From an uncultured Candidatus Melainabacteria bacterium (GTDB lineage Bacteria > Cyanobacteriota > Vampirovibrionia > Gastranaerophilales > Gastranaerophilaceae): 64,000 nt of DNA. Where the stretch lies: NCBI GenBank assembly GCA_934691935.1, contig CAKUTH010000009.1:1-64000 (forward strand), given 5' to 3'. Positions 33,106 through 41,319 of the stretch are shown one piece after another. The notes under the pieces are model-generated. The model saw nothing but the letters and a program-made list of their open reading frames with translations. It ran no database searches and had not been told where the DNA came from. The translations under genes and the position numbers were made by a program. Within the stretch, counting starts at the first letter, position 1; the number at the start of each line of letters is the position of its first letter.

Positions 33106-33348
33106 ATGATGGATCAAATTATAAGAGTCGCTTGGGATTTAAACGACAACACTGATAACAGATACCAATTGGTTTATGAGATTGCAGAACTTGCAAAAAA
33201 ATTGGTTGATGAAAATCAAGCAAAGAAAGCTCAAGACGAATTTAATTTTGAAGAAAATTTTGACACTACTTACAAAAAAGAAAATCCTGTAGAACACGCG
33301 ATTATGGTTAAGGCTGCAGAAGCTGATGACGATAGATTAGTAGGTTAA
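33106..33348 (+). CDS. RNA polymerase omega-like protein
   Basis: An 80-residue acidic protein. NTDNRYQLVYEIAELAKKLV near 15-34 matches the omega pattern (NRYxLVxxxAxRAxxL), and NPVEHAIMVKAAEADDDRLV resembles the tail in which omega helix KPV..AI precedes a short end. Omega (RpoZ) assists beta-prime assembly. It is more acidic than usual and lacks the Arg of the omega signature, so the call is tentative. An ATGATG start follows AGAGGTAAAAGTTTT. A terminator follows directly. Confidence 0.6.
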   Translation: MMDQIIRVAWDLNDNTDNRYQLVYEIAELAKKLVDENQAKKAQDEFNFEENFDTTYKKENPVEHAIMVKAAEADDDRLVG

Positions 33349-33357
33349 GTTTTTTAT

Positions 33358-33391
33358 AAAAATGCGCAAGATTGTTGTCTTGTGCATTTTT
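33358..33391 (+). terminator. Terminator after the omega-like gene
   Basis: AAAAATGCGCAAGA and TCTTGTGCATTTTT form a stem of about 14 bp with a six-base loop (TTGTTG). The final T-rich arm and following GTAT fit Rho-independent termination. Confidence 0.85.
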
Positions 33392-33426
33392 GTATCTATT
33401 TAAAGTTTATTTTTTGAAAGGGATAT

Positions 33427-34227
33427 ATGCAAAACACAATAAATTTCATTAACGAAAAAACGAATGATTATAAGCCAGAAATTGGCATCGTACTTGGCTC
33501 GGGACTTGGCGAACTTGCTGATGAATATTGTGATTGCGCAATATCTTACACAGAAATTCCAGGGTTTGCAAAATCTACTGTGCAAGGGCATAAAGGTAGA
33601 TTAGTTTTTGCACAAATCGCTGGGAAAAAAGTTGTAATGATGCAGGGTAGAAACCATTTTTATGAAGGCCATACAATGCAGGAAGTTACATATCCTATTA
33701 GGGTTATGAAAAAATTAGGGGTGAAAACGTTAATTTTGACAAATGCTGCAGGGGCTGTGAATGAAAGTTTTAAGCCGTCAGATTTGATGATTATAACTGA
33801 TCATATTAATCATATGGGTACAAATCCTTTGATTGGACCTAACGATGCGGAATTTGGAGAGCGATTCCCTGATATGACGGAAGTTTATAAAAAACATTTA
33901 ATAGAATTGGCTGAAAAATGTGCAAAAGGTTTGGGAATAGATATTCAAAAAGGTGTATATTGGGCAAATTCAGGGCCTGTATACGAAACGCCTGCTGAAA
34001 TAAATATGATAAGAACACTTGGCGGAGATGCGGTTGGAATGTCGACTGTGCCTGAAGCTATTGTTGCAAACCACTGCGGATTAGAGATTTTGGGAATTAG
34101 TTGTATTACAAATTCAGCGAGCTCAACTTTAGGCGCAAAACTTTCACATAAAGAGGTTGTAGAAACTGCCAATAATGCAAAAACTAAATTTAAGTCGTTG
34201 ATTGTTGACATTGTGAAGAATTTGTAA
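33427..34227 (+). CDS. punA: Purine nucleoside phosphorylase (trimeric PNP class)
   Basis: PNP cleaves inosine or guanosine with phosphate to the base plus ribose 1-phosphate. The 266-residue protein carries IGIVLGSGLGELADE at about 19-33 (phosphate loop), VQGHKGRLV near 57, GRNHFYEGH near 78, LTNAAGAVNESF near 107, VYWANSGPVYETPAEINMIR near 177 with purine-binding Glu, and DAVGMSTVPEAIVANHCGL near 200. This is the low-molecular-mass trimeric family. AAAGGG lies before the ATG. Both upp and this gene point to nucleobase salvage. Confidence 0.93.
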   Translation: MQNTINFINEKTNDYKPEIGIVLGSGLGELADEYCDCAISYTEIPGFAKSTVQGHKGRLVFAQIAGKKVVMMQGRNHFYEGHTMQEVTYPIRVMKKLGVKTLILTNAAGAVNESFKPSDLMIITDHINHMGTNPLIGPNDAEFGERFPDMTEVYKKHLIELAEKCAKGLGIDIQKGVYWANSGPVYETPAEINMIRTLGGDAVGMSTVPEAIVANHCGLEILGISCITNSASSTLGAKLSHKEVVETANNAKTKFKSLIVDIVKNL

Positions 34228-34306
34228 AAAGGCATTAAATATATTACAAATTCAAATTACCCATTTGGGGTTTTGCAAAAATCTTTTTTCGTTTATGCTA
34301 ATATTA

Positions 34307-34334
34307 TGTCGGATAAAACGTAAAAAAGCCGACA
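34307..34334 (+). other. Leader inverted repeat before the thioredoxin-like gene
   Basis: TGTCGG and CCGACA are separated by 16 bases, about 25 bases before the start of the thioredoxin-like gene. It may form a leader hairpin or bind a regulator. No T tract follows. Confidence 0.3.
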
Positions 34335-34359
34335 ATAGAGTGAAATGAAAGGAATTTTT

Positions 34360-34746
34360 ATGAAAAAAAATCTGATAATTATTTTGTTGATTTTTGCACT
34401 CCCATTGATTGCTTATTGGATGTTGACTTCTTCAAATTCAACGACTGCAAAAACTATCGAAACAGGAAAGCCTCAGGTTATAAAATTTACATCTGCAATG
34501 TGCCTTGATTGTCAAACTATGAATAAGATTTTTAAAGAAATTTTCCCAAAATACGAAGGGAAAATTGTTTTAACTGAAATCCAGGTGCAAGATAACAATT
34601 CCTTTAATCAAGAACAAATTAAAAAATATAATGTAACCCTTGTGCCAACAATAATTCTCTTGAATTCAAAGGGACAACAAGTAAAAAAACTTGAAGGTGA
34701 AATTGCAAAAGAGAAAATGGACAGTTATTTAAAAGGACTTGAATAA
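34360..34746 (+). CDS. Membrane-anchored thioredoxin-like protein
   Basis: A 128-residue protein: a membrane anchor at residues 3-22 (MKKNLIIILLIFALPLIAYWM), then a thioredoxin fold with active site CLDC in FTSAMCLDCQTMNKIFKEI near 47-66, and the cis-Pro loop TLVPTIILLNSKGQ near 95. It likely faces the periplasm and reduces disulfides. The start at 34360 follows AAAGGA by six bases; a start 15 bases earlier is less likely. Its stop overlaps the ccdA-like start (TAATGG), so the electron donor and carrier are a pair. Confidence 0.88.
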   Translation: MKKNLIIILLIFALPLIAYWMLTSSNSTTAKTIETGKPQVIKFTSAMCLDCQTMNKIFKEIFPKYEGKIVLTEIQVQDNNSFNQEQIKKYNVTLVPTIILLNSKGQQVKKLEGEIAKEKMDSYLKGLE

Positions 34747-35450
34747 TGGAAAATTACACTGCTTTATTTACAAATCAAGCCAGCTTGCCGTTGTTATTTG
34801 GTGTATCGTTTTTAGGCGGACTAATTGCATCGTTGTCACCTTGTTCGCTTGCAATATTGCCTATTATAATCGGTTATATTGGCGGGTATTCTGAAGCAAA
34901 ACCTGCCAAAACATTTGTTCAAATGATATTTTTTGTAATTGGCATGGCGATAATTTTTTCAATAATAGGAATTGCATGCGCTATTACTGGTAAAGTTTTT
35001 ATTTCTTTTGCTGGTGGATATTTCGGAATATTTTTAAGTGCAATAATCCTTGTCATGGGATTGAAACTGTTGGGAGTTCTTGATTTTGAACTTCCTGTAA
35101 TTATTAAAGAAATGCCACATAACGAAAATACAAACACTTTTTTGTATCCGATTTTACTGGGCGGGGTTTTTGCACTTGCAGGAAGTCCTTGTTCAACACC
35201 TATTTTAGCAGGTATTATGGCGTTTGCATCACTTTCTGCAAGCCTTGTAAATGCTCTCATAATGCTGTTTTTATTTTCAGTTGGACAGGGTATAATTATT
35301 ATTTTTGCAGGTTCTATAACTTCGCATTTAAAGAACTCTAAATGGTTTTATAAATTTTCTGATTGGCTTTTAAAAATTTGTGGTGCACTTTTAACTTTGG
35401 CATCCTTGTATATTTTCTATAAGATTTTTGCTCCACTTATTGTAAAATAG
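34746..35450 (+). CDS. CcdA/DsbD-like thiol-disulfide transmembrane transporter
   Basis: A 234-residue protein with six hydrophobic segments that carries electrons from cytoplasmic thioredoxin across the membrane. The two conserved Cys-Pro motifs are [11 protein letters not shown] at about 29-39 and [10 protein letters not shown] near 144, the active Cys pair of the DsbD-beta/CcdA family. It overlaps the thioredoxin-like gene by one base and presumably reduces that protein. Such pairs support cytochrome c maturation or repair of periplasmic thiols; no cytochrome genes are visible here. Confidence 0.88.
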   Translation: MENYTALFTNQASLPLLFGVSFLGGLIASLSPCSLAILPIIIGYIGGYSEAKPAKTFVQMIFFVIGMAIIFSIIGIACAITGKVFISFAGGYFGIFLSAIILVMGLKLLGVLDFELPVIIKEMPHNENTNTFLYPILLGGVFALAGSPCSTPILAGIMAFASLSASLVNALIMLFLFSVGQGIIIIFAGSITSHLKNSKWFYKFSDWLLKICGALLTLASLYIFYKIFAPLIVK

Positions 35451-35493
35451 ATTAAAATGCGTTAAAATCATTGTATCTATAGGAGAGAATATT

Positions 35494-35955
35494 ATGAAAA
35501 CTTTTGAAGGTCAGTTAATCGCAGGTGATGAAAAATATTGTATTATTTTATCAAGATTTAATGATTTTATTGGTTCAAAACTTTTGGACGGAGCAATTGA
35601 TGAATTAAAACGCCATGGAGTAAGCGATGAAAATATTGATATAGTAAGAGTTCCAGGAGCTTTTGAAATTCCGCTTACGGCGCAAAAATTTGCTTGTACT
35701 GGCAAATATAGCGCAGTCCTTGCGCTTGGAGCTGTAATTAAAGGCTCAACTTCGCATTATGATTATGTTTGTGCTGAAGTTTCAAAAGGTATAGCTCAAG
35801 TTAGCCTTCAAACAGGTGTTCCTGTAATTTTTGGAGTTTTAACAACAGACAATATCGAACAGGCAATTGAAAGAGCTGGTACAAAAGCTGGAAACAAAGG
35901 TTCTGACTGTGCAAAATCTGCTATTGAAATGGTTAATTTGTACAAATTAGTATAA
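35494..35955 (+). CDS. ribH: 6,7-dimethyl-8-ribityllumazine synthase
   Basis: RibH condenses the pyrimidine and butanone phosphate precursors in riboflavin synthesis; it usually forms pentamers or 60-mers. The 153 residues have [20 protein letters not shown] at 18-37 with the substrate Phe, [12 protein letters not shown] near 54-65, [16 protein letters not shown] near 76-91 with the catalytic His, and [11 protein letters not shown] near 109. AGGAGAG precedes the ATG. It stands apart from other rib genes and no FMN riboswitch is apparent upstream. Confidence 0.95.
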   Translation: MKTFEGQLIAGDEKYCIILSRFNDFIGSKLLDGAIDELKRHGVSDENIDIVRVPGAFEIPLTAQKFACTGKYSAVLALGAVIKGSTSHYDYVCAEVSKGIAQVSLQTGVPVIFGVLTTDNIEQAIERAGTKAGNKGSDCAKSAIEMVNLYKLV

Positions 35956-36016
35956 TAAAAAGTTGCAGACAGAAATCAATGATATTTCAAAAAGTGTTGA
36001 CGGAAAGGGGAAAAGG

Positions 36017-36913
36017 ATGAGCGAAGTAATTACTGAATATCGTAACGAGAACACAAAAGATATTGACATTCTTTCAACCGTAGAGATGGTTAGAAAAATG
36101 AATGAAGAAGACAAGCTCGTCGCGCTTGCCGTTGAAGAAGAAACTGAACATATTGCACAAGGTATTGATATGATTGCAAAGCAGTTTTTGAAGGGCGGTC
36201 GTTTGTTTTATTTTGGCGCAGGAACATCAGGCAGGCTAGGAATCCTTGATGCTTCTGAATGTCCGCCAACATTTAGCGTGTCATCAGATATGGTGCAAGG
36301 GATTATTGCTGGCGGGGACGGCGCTTTTAGAGTGGCTGTAGAAGGCGCAGAAGATAATTTTGACGCAGGGTATGAAGATGCAAAAGTGCTTAATTCAAAT
36401 GACGTTGCGGTTGTAATTTCTGCAAGCGGAAATCCAAAATATTTATTAGGTGTATTAAAACGTGCAGAAGATATTAATTGTAAAACTATTGCAATTACTT
36501 GCAATTCAAAAGGTAGAATTACAGAAGAAGCAGGACTCGTTATTTGTGCAGAAGTAGGACCTGAAGTTATTGCAGGTTCAAGCAGATTGAAAGCTGGTAC
36601 TGCTCAAAAAATGATATTGAACATGCTTTCAACAGGTTCAATGATAAAAATTGGTAAAACTTATGAAAACTTTATGATTGATCTAAAAGCTACAAACGAA
36701 AAACTCAAAGACAGAGCTATCAGAATTGTTGCACAAATAGCAGAAGTTCCACATAGCGAGGCTCTTTCTACTTTACTAAAATGTAATTGGGAAATTAAAA
36801 CCGCAATTATTTCTATTGTGAATAAAATTGATGTGGAATTAGCAAGATTAGAATTAAAAAAACATAGCGGAGTACTTCGCAAACTATTAAATAATTATGA
36901 GGTGAGCAGATGA
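36017..36913 (+). CDS. murQ: N-acetylmuramic acid 6-phosphate etherase
   Basis: MurQ cleaves the lactyl ether of MurNAc-6-P, recycling peptidoglycan sugars. At 298 residues it matches the usual length. The SIS domain has FYFGAGTSGRLGILDASECPP near 64-84, QGIIAGGDGAFRVAVEGAEDN, AVVISASGNPKYLLG and PEVIAGSSRLKAGTAQKM. Starting at ATG 36017 gives the family-standard beginning and a GGGG-containing ribosome binding site; an in-frame TTG at 35963 adds non-homologous residues. It overlaps gpsA by four bases (ATGA). No MurNAc uptake gene is visible nearby. Confidence 0.95.
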   Translation: MSEVITEYRNENTKDIDILSTVEMVRKMNEEDKLVALAVEEETEHIAQGIDMIAKQFLKGGRLFYFGAGTSGRLGILDASECPPTFSVSSDMVQGIIAGGDGAFRVAVEGAEDNFDAGYEDAKVLNSNDVAVVISASGNPKYLLGVLKRAEDINCKTIAITCNSKGRITEEAGLVICAEVGPEVIAGSSRLKAGTAQKMILNMLSTGSMIKIGKTYENFMIDLKATNEKLKDRAIRIVAQIAEVPHSEALSTLLKCNWEIKTAIISIVNKIDVELARLELKKHSGVLRKLLNNYEVSR

Positions 36914-37911
36914 AACTAACAGTATTGGGCGCAGGATGCTGGGGATTAACTTTAGCATGGCTTTTAACAAATAACTTTGAGGAAATTACAGTTTGGGGCA
37001 GAGAACAAGATTTGTCTGAAGATTTAATCAAAAACAAACACTGCTCAAAGCCTTTAGAAGTTCAATTAAATGACAAAATCGAAGTTACGTCAGACCTAAA
37101 ATCAGCTATATCAAACGCAGATATTATTTTGTCAGTTGTTGCAACATCAGGTACTCGAGATGTTTGTGAAAAGCTTAAAGAAGCGGGAATTAAATCAGAA
37201 CAAATTCTTGTGAATGCGTCAAAAGGTATAGAGCTACCTTCTTTGATGAGAATGTCTGAAGTAATAAAAGATGTTTTGCCAGAACAAAAACTAGTAATTT
37301 TATCAGGTCCAACGCTTGCAAAAGAAGTTCTAGCAGGTCTTCCTACAGCAGCTTGTGCAGCTTGTGAGGATTTAGAAACTGCGGAATTTGTTCAAAAAGC
37401 CTTAAATGTGCCTTCAAAATTCAGAATATATACAAACACCGATGTCATCGGCGTTGAGCTTGGCGGTTCTTTGAAAAACGTAATTGCCATTGCATCAGGT
37501 TTTGCGCACACAATGGGGCTTGGAGATAACTGTGCAGGAACGTTATTGACTCGTGGGATGGCAGAAATTGTTCGCGTGAGTATAAACCTTGGCGCAAACC
37601 CATCTACTCTATACGGTTTGTCAGGCATGGGCGACTTGATTGCTACTTGCTCAAGCCCTATGTCTAGAAATTATACGGTAGGTTCTATGCTTGCTAAAGG
37701 TAAAAAAATCAACGATATTTTGGCAGAATTAGGTTCTGTTGCGGAAGGTGTAAAAACTTCAAAAGCAATTTGCGAATTGGCGAAAAAATTAAATATTGAA
37801 GTACCTGTTTCAAATGCTATATATGAAGCCGTTTACACAGATATAACACCACAAGCATTGCTTGAAAAACTTATGAACAGAAAGCTGAAAGAAGAAGAAA
37901 GATATGTATAA
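36910..37911 (+). CDS. gpsA: Glycerol-3-phosphate dehydrogenase (NAD(P)+)
   Basis: GpsA reduces dihydroxyacetone phosphate to glycerol 3-phosphate for phospholipids. The 333-residue protein has the Rossmann start LTVLGAGCWGLTLAWLL (here Cys in GAGxWG), NADIILSVVATSGTRDV, GPTLAKEVLAGLPTAA near 135, ELGGSLKNVIAIASGFAHTM near 182 with the catalytic Lys, and LYGLSGMGDLIATCSSPMSRN near 235. It overlaps murQ by four bases and the PSP1 gene by eight bases, forming a three-gene operon. Confidence 0.95.
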   Translation: MKLTVLGAGCWGLTLAWLLTNNFEEITVWGREQDLSEDLIKNKHCSKPLEVQLNDKIEVTSDLKSAISNADIILSVVATSGTRDVCEKLKEAGIKSEQILVNASKGIELPSLMRMSEVIKDVLPEQKLVILSGPTLAKEVLAGLPTAACAACEDLETAEFVQKALNVPSKFRIYTNTDVIGVELGGSLKNVIAIASGFAHTMGLGDNCAGTLLTRGMAEIVRVSINLGANPSTLYGLSGMGDLIATCSSPMSRNYTVGSMLAKGKKINDILAELGSVAEGVKTSKAICELAKKLNIEVPVSNAIYEAVYTDITPQALLEKLMNRKLKEEERYV

Positions 37912-38839
37912 ATTCGCTGTTAAATACCTAAAGAACACATTTTACCCGTTGGAAGTACCTGAAACATTGAAAATTGAAGATGGGCAAATGGTTCTTGTAC
38001 GAACAGAAAAAGGCGAAGAAGCTCTAAAAGCAGAACTTGTAAATACACAAGTCGCAAAGATTTGGGAAGGTTGTTGTCACAAGCGTAAACCTGAACCATT
38101 TCATGTCATAAGAGTGTTGTCCCAGCGCGATTTGCAAACGCTTGAGGATATAAAAAAAGAAGAAGTGACAGCTTTCTTCAAGTGTAAAGCACTTGTTCAA
38201 CAACATCGATTGAATATGAATCTTGTTCAATGCAAAATAACTTTTGACAAACGTAAAATCACATTCTATTATACAGCGCCAGAACGCGTTGATTTCAGAG
38301 CACTTTTGAAAGATTTAACACAGACGTTCACTCGCGTGAGAATTGATTTGCGTCATATAGGCGTGCGAGATGAAACTTCTATAATGGAAGGTTGCGGGAT
38401 TTGTGGAAAAGAATTTTGTTGTTGTTCTTATTTACGCAAATTTGGTTCAATTAACGTAAAATTAGCAAAAGATCAAGGGATGCCGATTGCACCTGGGAAA
38501 ATTTCAGGTACTTGTGGCAGATTACTTTGTTGTTTGACTTATGAATATTCAAACTATCTCGATGCAGCCAAAGGTATGCCACCTATTGGTTCATCCGTTA
38601 TGACAACAGATGGTTTGGGTAAAGTTTGTAACCTCAACTTTATGTGCGGAAAAGTTTCCGTTAAAATGGAAGACGGCAAAACCAAAGAATTTTCAAAAAG
38701 TGACATTGAGATGGTTGATGCAGATGTTAACGTTGAAATTGATATGCCAGTAATAAATTCTTATGTTGAAGAATCAACTGAAAGCATTGATATAAAACAG
38801 TTAGAAGACGACCGTAATAGCTCAACTGGCAATGTTTAA
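37904..38839 (+). CDS. PSP1-domain protein (RicT/YaaT-like)
   Basis: A 311-residue protein with a PSP1 domain. VKYLKNTFYPLEVPETLKIEDG starts the fold, and EGCGICGKEFCCCSYLRKFG then ISGTCGRLLCCLTYEYSNY carry the paired Cys clusters at about 162-175 and 205-215, which in B. subtilis RicT (YaaT) bind iron-sulfur clusters. In Bacillus the Ric complex affects RNA decay and Spo0A phosphorelay. Here the partners RicA and RicF are not seen. The C-terminal 60 residues are acidic and variable. It is coupled to gpsA by an eight-base overlap. Confidence 0.88.
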   Translation: MYKFAVKYLKNTFYPLEVPETLKIEDGQMVLVRTEKGEEALKAELVNTQVAKIWEGCCHKRKPEPFHVIRVLSQRDLQTLEDIKKEEVTAFFKCKALVQQHRLNMNLVQCKITFDKRKITFYYTAPERVDFRALLKDLTQTFTRVRIDLRHIGVRDETSIMEGCGICGKEFCCCSYLRKFGSINVKLAKDQGMPIAPGKISGTCGRLLCCLTYEYSNYLDAAKGMPPIGSSVMTTDGLGKVCNLNFMCGKVSVKMEDGKTKEFSKSDIEMVDADVNVEIDMPVINSYVEESTESIDIKQLEDDRNSSTGNV

Positions 38840-39066
38840 GATATCTTTTGGTTAATTATTTTTAAGATTTGCCCGACTGTCATTTTTACATAAACAAAGT
38901 ATGTTTCAGAATTAACCATATTTACTTGGTATCGCAGGTAAAATTTTTTGTCAGACTCAATATTTTTGACAGAACTAACCCGCTCATCATATATGATTTT
39001 TTGAAATTCTTTCATACTTAATGAGCTTTTCTTCAAGTATAAATCAATGTTTTTGACATCATTCAT
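38836..39066 (-). CDS. Small protein of unknown function
   Basis: A 76-residue protein without signal peptide or membrane segment: NIDLYLKKSSLSMKEFQKII, then KKFYLRYQVNMVNSETYFVYVKMTVGQILKI, probably an alpha/beta mixture. Not recognised. The promoter just upstream is near-consensus and its -10 lies eight bases before the ATG, leaving no room for a ribosome binding site; the transcript would be nearly leaderless. It converges with the PSP1 gene with a four-base overlap. Confidence 0.6.
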   Translation of the reverse strand: MNDVKNIDLYLKKSSLSMKEFQKIIYDERVSSVKNIESDKKFYLRYQVNMVNSETYFVYVKMTVGQILKIINQKIS

Positions 39067-39074
39067 ACATATAT

Positions 39075-39103
39075 ATTATAACTTATATTAACAAATATTT
39101 CAA
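39075..39103 (-). promoter_or_regulatory. Near-consensus promoter of a leaderless small gene
   Basis: On the minus strand TTGAAA (39103-39098) and TATAAT (39080-39075) are 17 bases apart. The expected start is near 39068, two bases before the ATG at 39066. Confidence 0.8.
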
Positions 39104-39118
39104 TCTCTAGGTTTTAAT

Positions 39119-39583
39119 TTAGGCTTTGAACATTTTTGTGTTGACAACAACATCATCTGTGCCTTTTGCGTATACTGACGGAATATTTATTATTTTAAGA
39201 GTTCCTATTGCGTTTGGACAATCCCAAACTCTGCAAGTAACTGAACCGTCAGCAAAATGAGTTGTAGATTTTCTAAAATTTGTTGCCATTCGAGTATCGG
39301 TTACTGAAACCAATTTACCATCTTTAAATCTTTCTGTATGAGAAGTGCCACTACCAATGTTTTTGCGAACATCTTTGATGTCACGAGTAATTTTAGAAAT
39401 TACGTTACCTTCTCTATCAAGTCCTGTTATAACTTCTTTGTTGTCCACAATTTTTGCAAAAGCTTTGTGTCCAGAACGTGATATTTTCCCAATTTGATGT
39501 CCATACATTTTTTTATACTGTTGCATCAAAACAGATTCGCCACTAGATACTAATGCTTTACCAAACTTACTAATTAAATTCAT
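39119..39583 (-). CDS. Protein of unknown function with beta-rich repeats
   Basis: A 154-residue basic protein, not recognised. The N-terminus (NLISKFGKALVSSGESVLMQ) could be an amphipathic helix; the middle has short beta-strand units (KISRSGHKAFAKIVDNKEVI, TGLDREGNVISKITRDIK, FKDGKLVSVTDTRMAT, THFADGSVTCRVWDC), reminiscent of repeats in which G-x-V or D-G-x-V turns link hairpins. No clear signal peptide. AAAGGAAG before the ATG. Function unknown. Confidence 0.6.
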   Translation of the reverse strand: MNLISKFGKALVSSGESVLMQQYKKMYGHQIGKISRSGHKAFAKIVDNKEVITGLDREGNVISKITRDIKDVRKNIGSGTSHTERFKDGKLVSVTDTRMATNFRKSTTHFADGSVTCRVWDCPNAIGTLKIINIPSVYAKGTDDVVVNTKMFKA

Positions 39584-39687
39584 AATGAACTTCCTTTCAC
39601 ATTTTTATAAATTAATGTTATATAAATCAAAAACTATAATAAAAAATTTTGCCAAATTTCGGTCAAACATAAAGATTTGTAAATGGT

Positions 39688-39714
39688 AAAAAAAAAGAAG
39701 CCATTTCTGACTTC
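39688..39714 (-). terminator. Terminator of tRNA-Met/Ile(CAU)
   Basis: On the minus strand GAAGTC AGAAAT GGCTTC (one G-T pair) is followed by nine T residues, seven bases beyond the tRNA. The same 18 bases recur after tRNA-Lys at 41048-41065, a shared terminator sequence. Confidence 0.85.
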
Positions 39715-39721
39715 CTTAGTT

Positions 39722-39793
<72 letters not shown>

Positions 39794-39871
39794 GTATTTA
39801 TCTTTTTTGTTGGCTGATTGTCAGCCGTCACGTGTGTAATAAGCCACCTTGCGACATTTCTAACTTTAACA

Positions 39872-40888
39872 TTAAATTTTCAAAAAATCAAGTGTTATGT
39901 GAGAGTTTGCCTCAAGAATTTTATTCGAAACATCTGCTTCAATTACGCAACCTGAAGCTATTACGCTATTTGTAACTCGTAAATTTGAACCGATTTTTAC
40001 ATTATCCCAAATTATACAGTTATTAATAATTGTATTTTCTCCGATAACAGAACCTTTACCGATAGTTGAATTTCCAATAAATTCTACGGAATTATCAATT
40101 TGACAATTATCAGCAATATATGCACCATGCGCACATCTTTGAATTGGCGAATGCTTAAATTCATATTCTCCATTAAACAAATCTTGTGTAGACTGTTTAT
40201 ATTGTTCTAATGTACCAATATCGCTCCAGTATTCACTAACTTCAAAAGTATTTATGGCATGCTCTTTTAGCAAGTTTGGAAACACATTTTTAGCAAAATC
40301 ATAAAATGTATTTTCAGGGATGTAATCAAAAATCTTGTAATCAAAAATATAAATACCAGTGTTTATAAAATTGCTTTTTGCTTCTTCTATTGAAGGTTTT
40401 TCTTGAAACTCTTTTACAAAGCCTTTTTCATCTGTCACAACAACCCCAAAATGCGAAACTTGGGATTTGTCAATTTGTTTTATCCCCATAGTTGCTATCG
40501 CATTTGAGTCTTGGTGGATTTTAATACCTTTTTCAATATCAGCATTTGTCACACCATCTGCAGAAAGCACTACAAAAGTTTCGCCTTCACTAAAGAAGTG
40601 TTGGCATTTTTTTACACCACCAGCTGTTCCAGAAAGAGTTTCTTCTTTTATGTAATTAAAATTAATCCCAATTTTATTTTCAGAGTATCTGTTAATAATT
40701 TCATCTGCAAGATAGTATGTATTGCAGATAACATCGTTGATACCAATAGAACAGAGCTTTTCAAAAAGAATATCCATAACAGGCTTATTTGCAACAGGGA
40801 CAAGCGGTTTTGGAACGAATTTGGTTAGCGGATCTAATCTTGACCCAACTCCTGCAGACATAATCATTGCTTTAGAAACATTTTTCAT
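39872..40888 (-). CDS. NDP-sugar pyrophosphorylase-like nucleotidyltransferase
   Basis: A 338-residue protein with the sugar-1-phosphate nucleotidyltransferase fold: KAMIMSAGVGSRLDPLTKFVPKPLVPVANKP at about 6-36 is the nucleotide-binding GxG...R...KP signature, VLSADGVTNADI the metal Asp, and FQEKP near 155. The C-terminal third (about 245-330) has hexapeptide-like beta-helix turns (IDNSVEFIGNSTIGKGSVIG). It resembles mannose-1-phosphate guanylyltransferase or RmlA-type enzymes that feed glycan synthesis; the sugar is not decidable. The promoter -35 is shared with tRNA-Lys and no ribosome binding site precedes the ATG. Confidence 0.85.
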   Translation of the reverse strand: MKNVSKAMIMSAGVGSRLDPLTKFVPKPLVPVANKPVMDILFEKLCSIGINDVICNTYYLADEIINRYSENKIGINFNYIKEETLSGTAGGVKKCQHFFSEGETFVVLSADGVTNADIEKGIKIHQDSNAIATMGIKQIDKSQVSHFGVVVTDEKGFVKEFQEKPSIEEAKSNFINTGIYIFDYKIFDYIPENTFYDFAKNVFPNLLKEHAINTFEVSEYWSDIGTLEQYKQSTQDLFNGEYEFKHSPIQRCAHGAYIADNCQIDNSVEFIGNSTIGKGSVIGENTIINNCIIWDNVKIGSNLRVTNSVIASGCVIEADVSNKILEANSHITLDFLKI

Positions 40889-40897
40889 ATTATTAAT

Positions 40898-40926
40898 ATG
40901 ATACTAAAAAAAATAAATTATTGCAA
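40898..40926 (-). promoter_or_regulatory. Promoter of the nucleotidyltransferase gene
   Basis: On the minus strand TTGCAA (40926-40921) and TATCAT (40903-40898) are 17 bases apart; the expected start near 40891 is about three bases before the ATG. TTGCAA is a palindrome and also serves as -35 for tRNA-Lys in the other direction. Confidence 0.6.
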
Positions 40927-40948
40927 ATTAAAAATGAAGTTGTATAAT
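40921..40948 (+). promoter_or_regulatory. Promoter of tRNA-Lys
   Basis: TTGCAA at 40921-40926 and TATAAT at 40943-40948 are 16 bases apart, putting the start near 40955, 12 bases before the tRNA. The -35 hexamer is shared with the divergent nucleotidyltransferase promoter. Confidence 0.8.
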
Positions 40949-40966
40949 AAATTTTGTAAAAAACAT

Positions 40967-41039
<73 letters not shown>

Positions 41040-41047
41040 AAATAAAT

Positions 41048-41073
41048 GAAGTCAGAAATGGCTTCTTTTTTTT
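41048..41073 (+). terminator. Terminator of tRNA-Lys
   Basis: GAAGTC AGAAAT GGCTTC followed by eight T residues, eight bases after the tRNA. The stem-loop is identical to that after tRNA-Met/Ile at 39697-39714 on the other strand. Confidence 0.85.
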
Positions 41074-41224
41074 GTGGGACGAGAACCACAAAGCGTGAGC
41101 TTTGTCTAGGTTCGAGCGAGAAGTGAGCTGAGGGCGAAGGCTTGTGTGCGGAATAAATGAAATTTATGTAGCATACAACCGTAGACCCGTTAAACGCGAA
41201 CGACTCAAGACAGTCTGAGCCCAT
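41074..41224 (+). other. Post-tRNA stretch with tRNA-like fragments
   Basis: No gene is visible. The stretch contains GGTTCGAG (41109-41116), like the T loop of tRNA-Lys, and ends with TCTGAGCCCA (41213-41222), an exact ten-base copy of the 3' end of tRNA-Lys at 41030-41039. This could be the trace of a duplication or of insertion into the tRNA end, or chance. Confidence 0.4.
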
Positions 41225-41258
41225 AAAAAAGAGGTGAAAATAATTTCACCTCTTTTTT
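41225..41258. terminator. Strong bidirectional terminator
   Basis: AAAAAAGAGGTGAAA and TTTCACCTCTTTTTT form a 15-bp stem with a four-base loop, flanked by T and A tracts on both sides. It lies between the tRNA-Lys region and the end of the Hsp20 gene. Confidence 0.9.
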
Positions 41259-41319
41259 CATTTACGTTTGGTAGCAAAATATTAACTATCAAGTTGTAAT
41301 TTAGATTTATTTTTTTAGA

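Noticed and set aside
35400..35493. FMN riboswitch before ribH
   Set aside because: The gap holds only a short leader and a ribosome binding site; the conserved RFN element motifs are absent.
41074..41224. Second tRNA gene after tRNA-Lys
   Set aside because: Only a T-loop-like GGTTCGAG and a 3'-end-like piece are present; no acceptor, D or anticodon arms can be folded.
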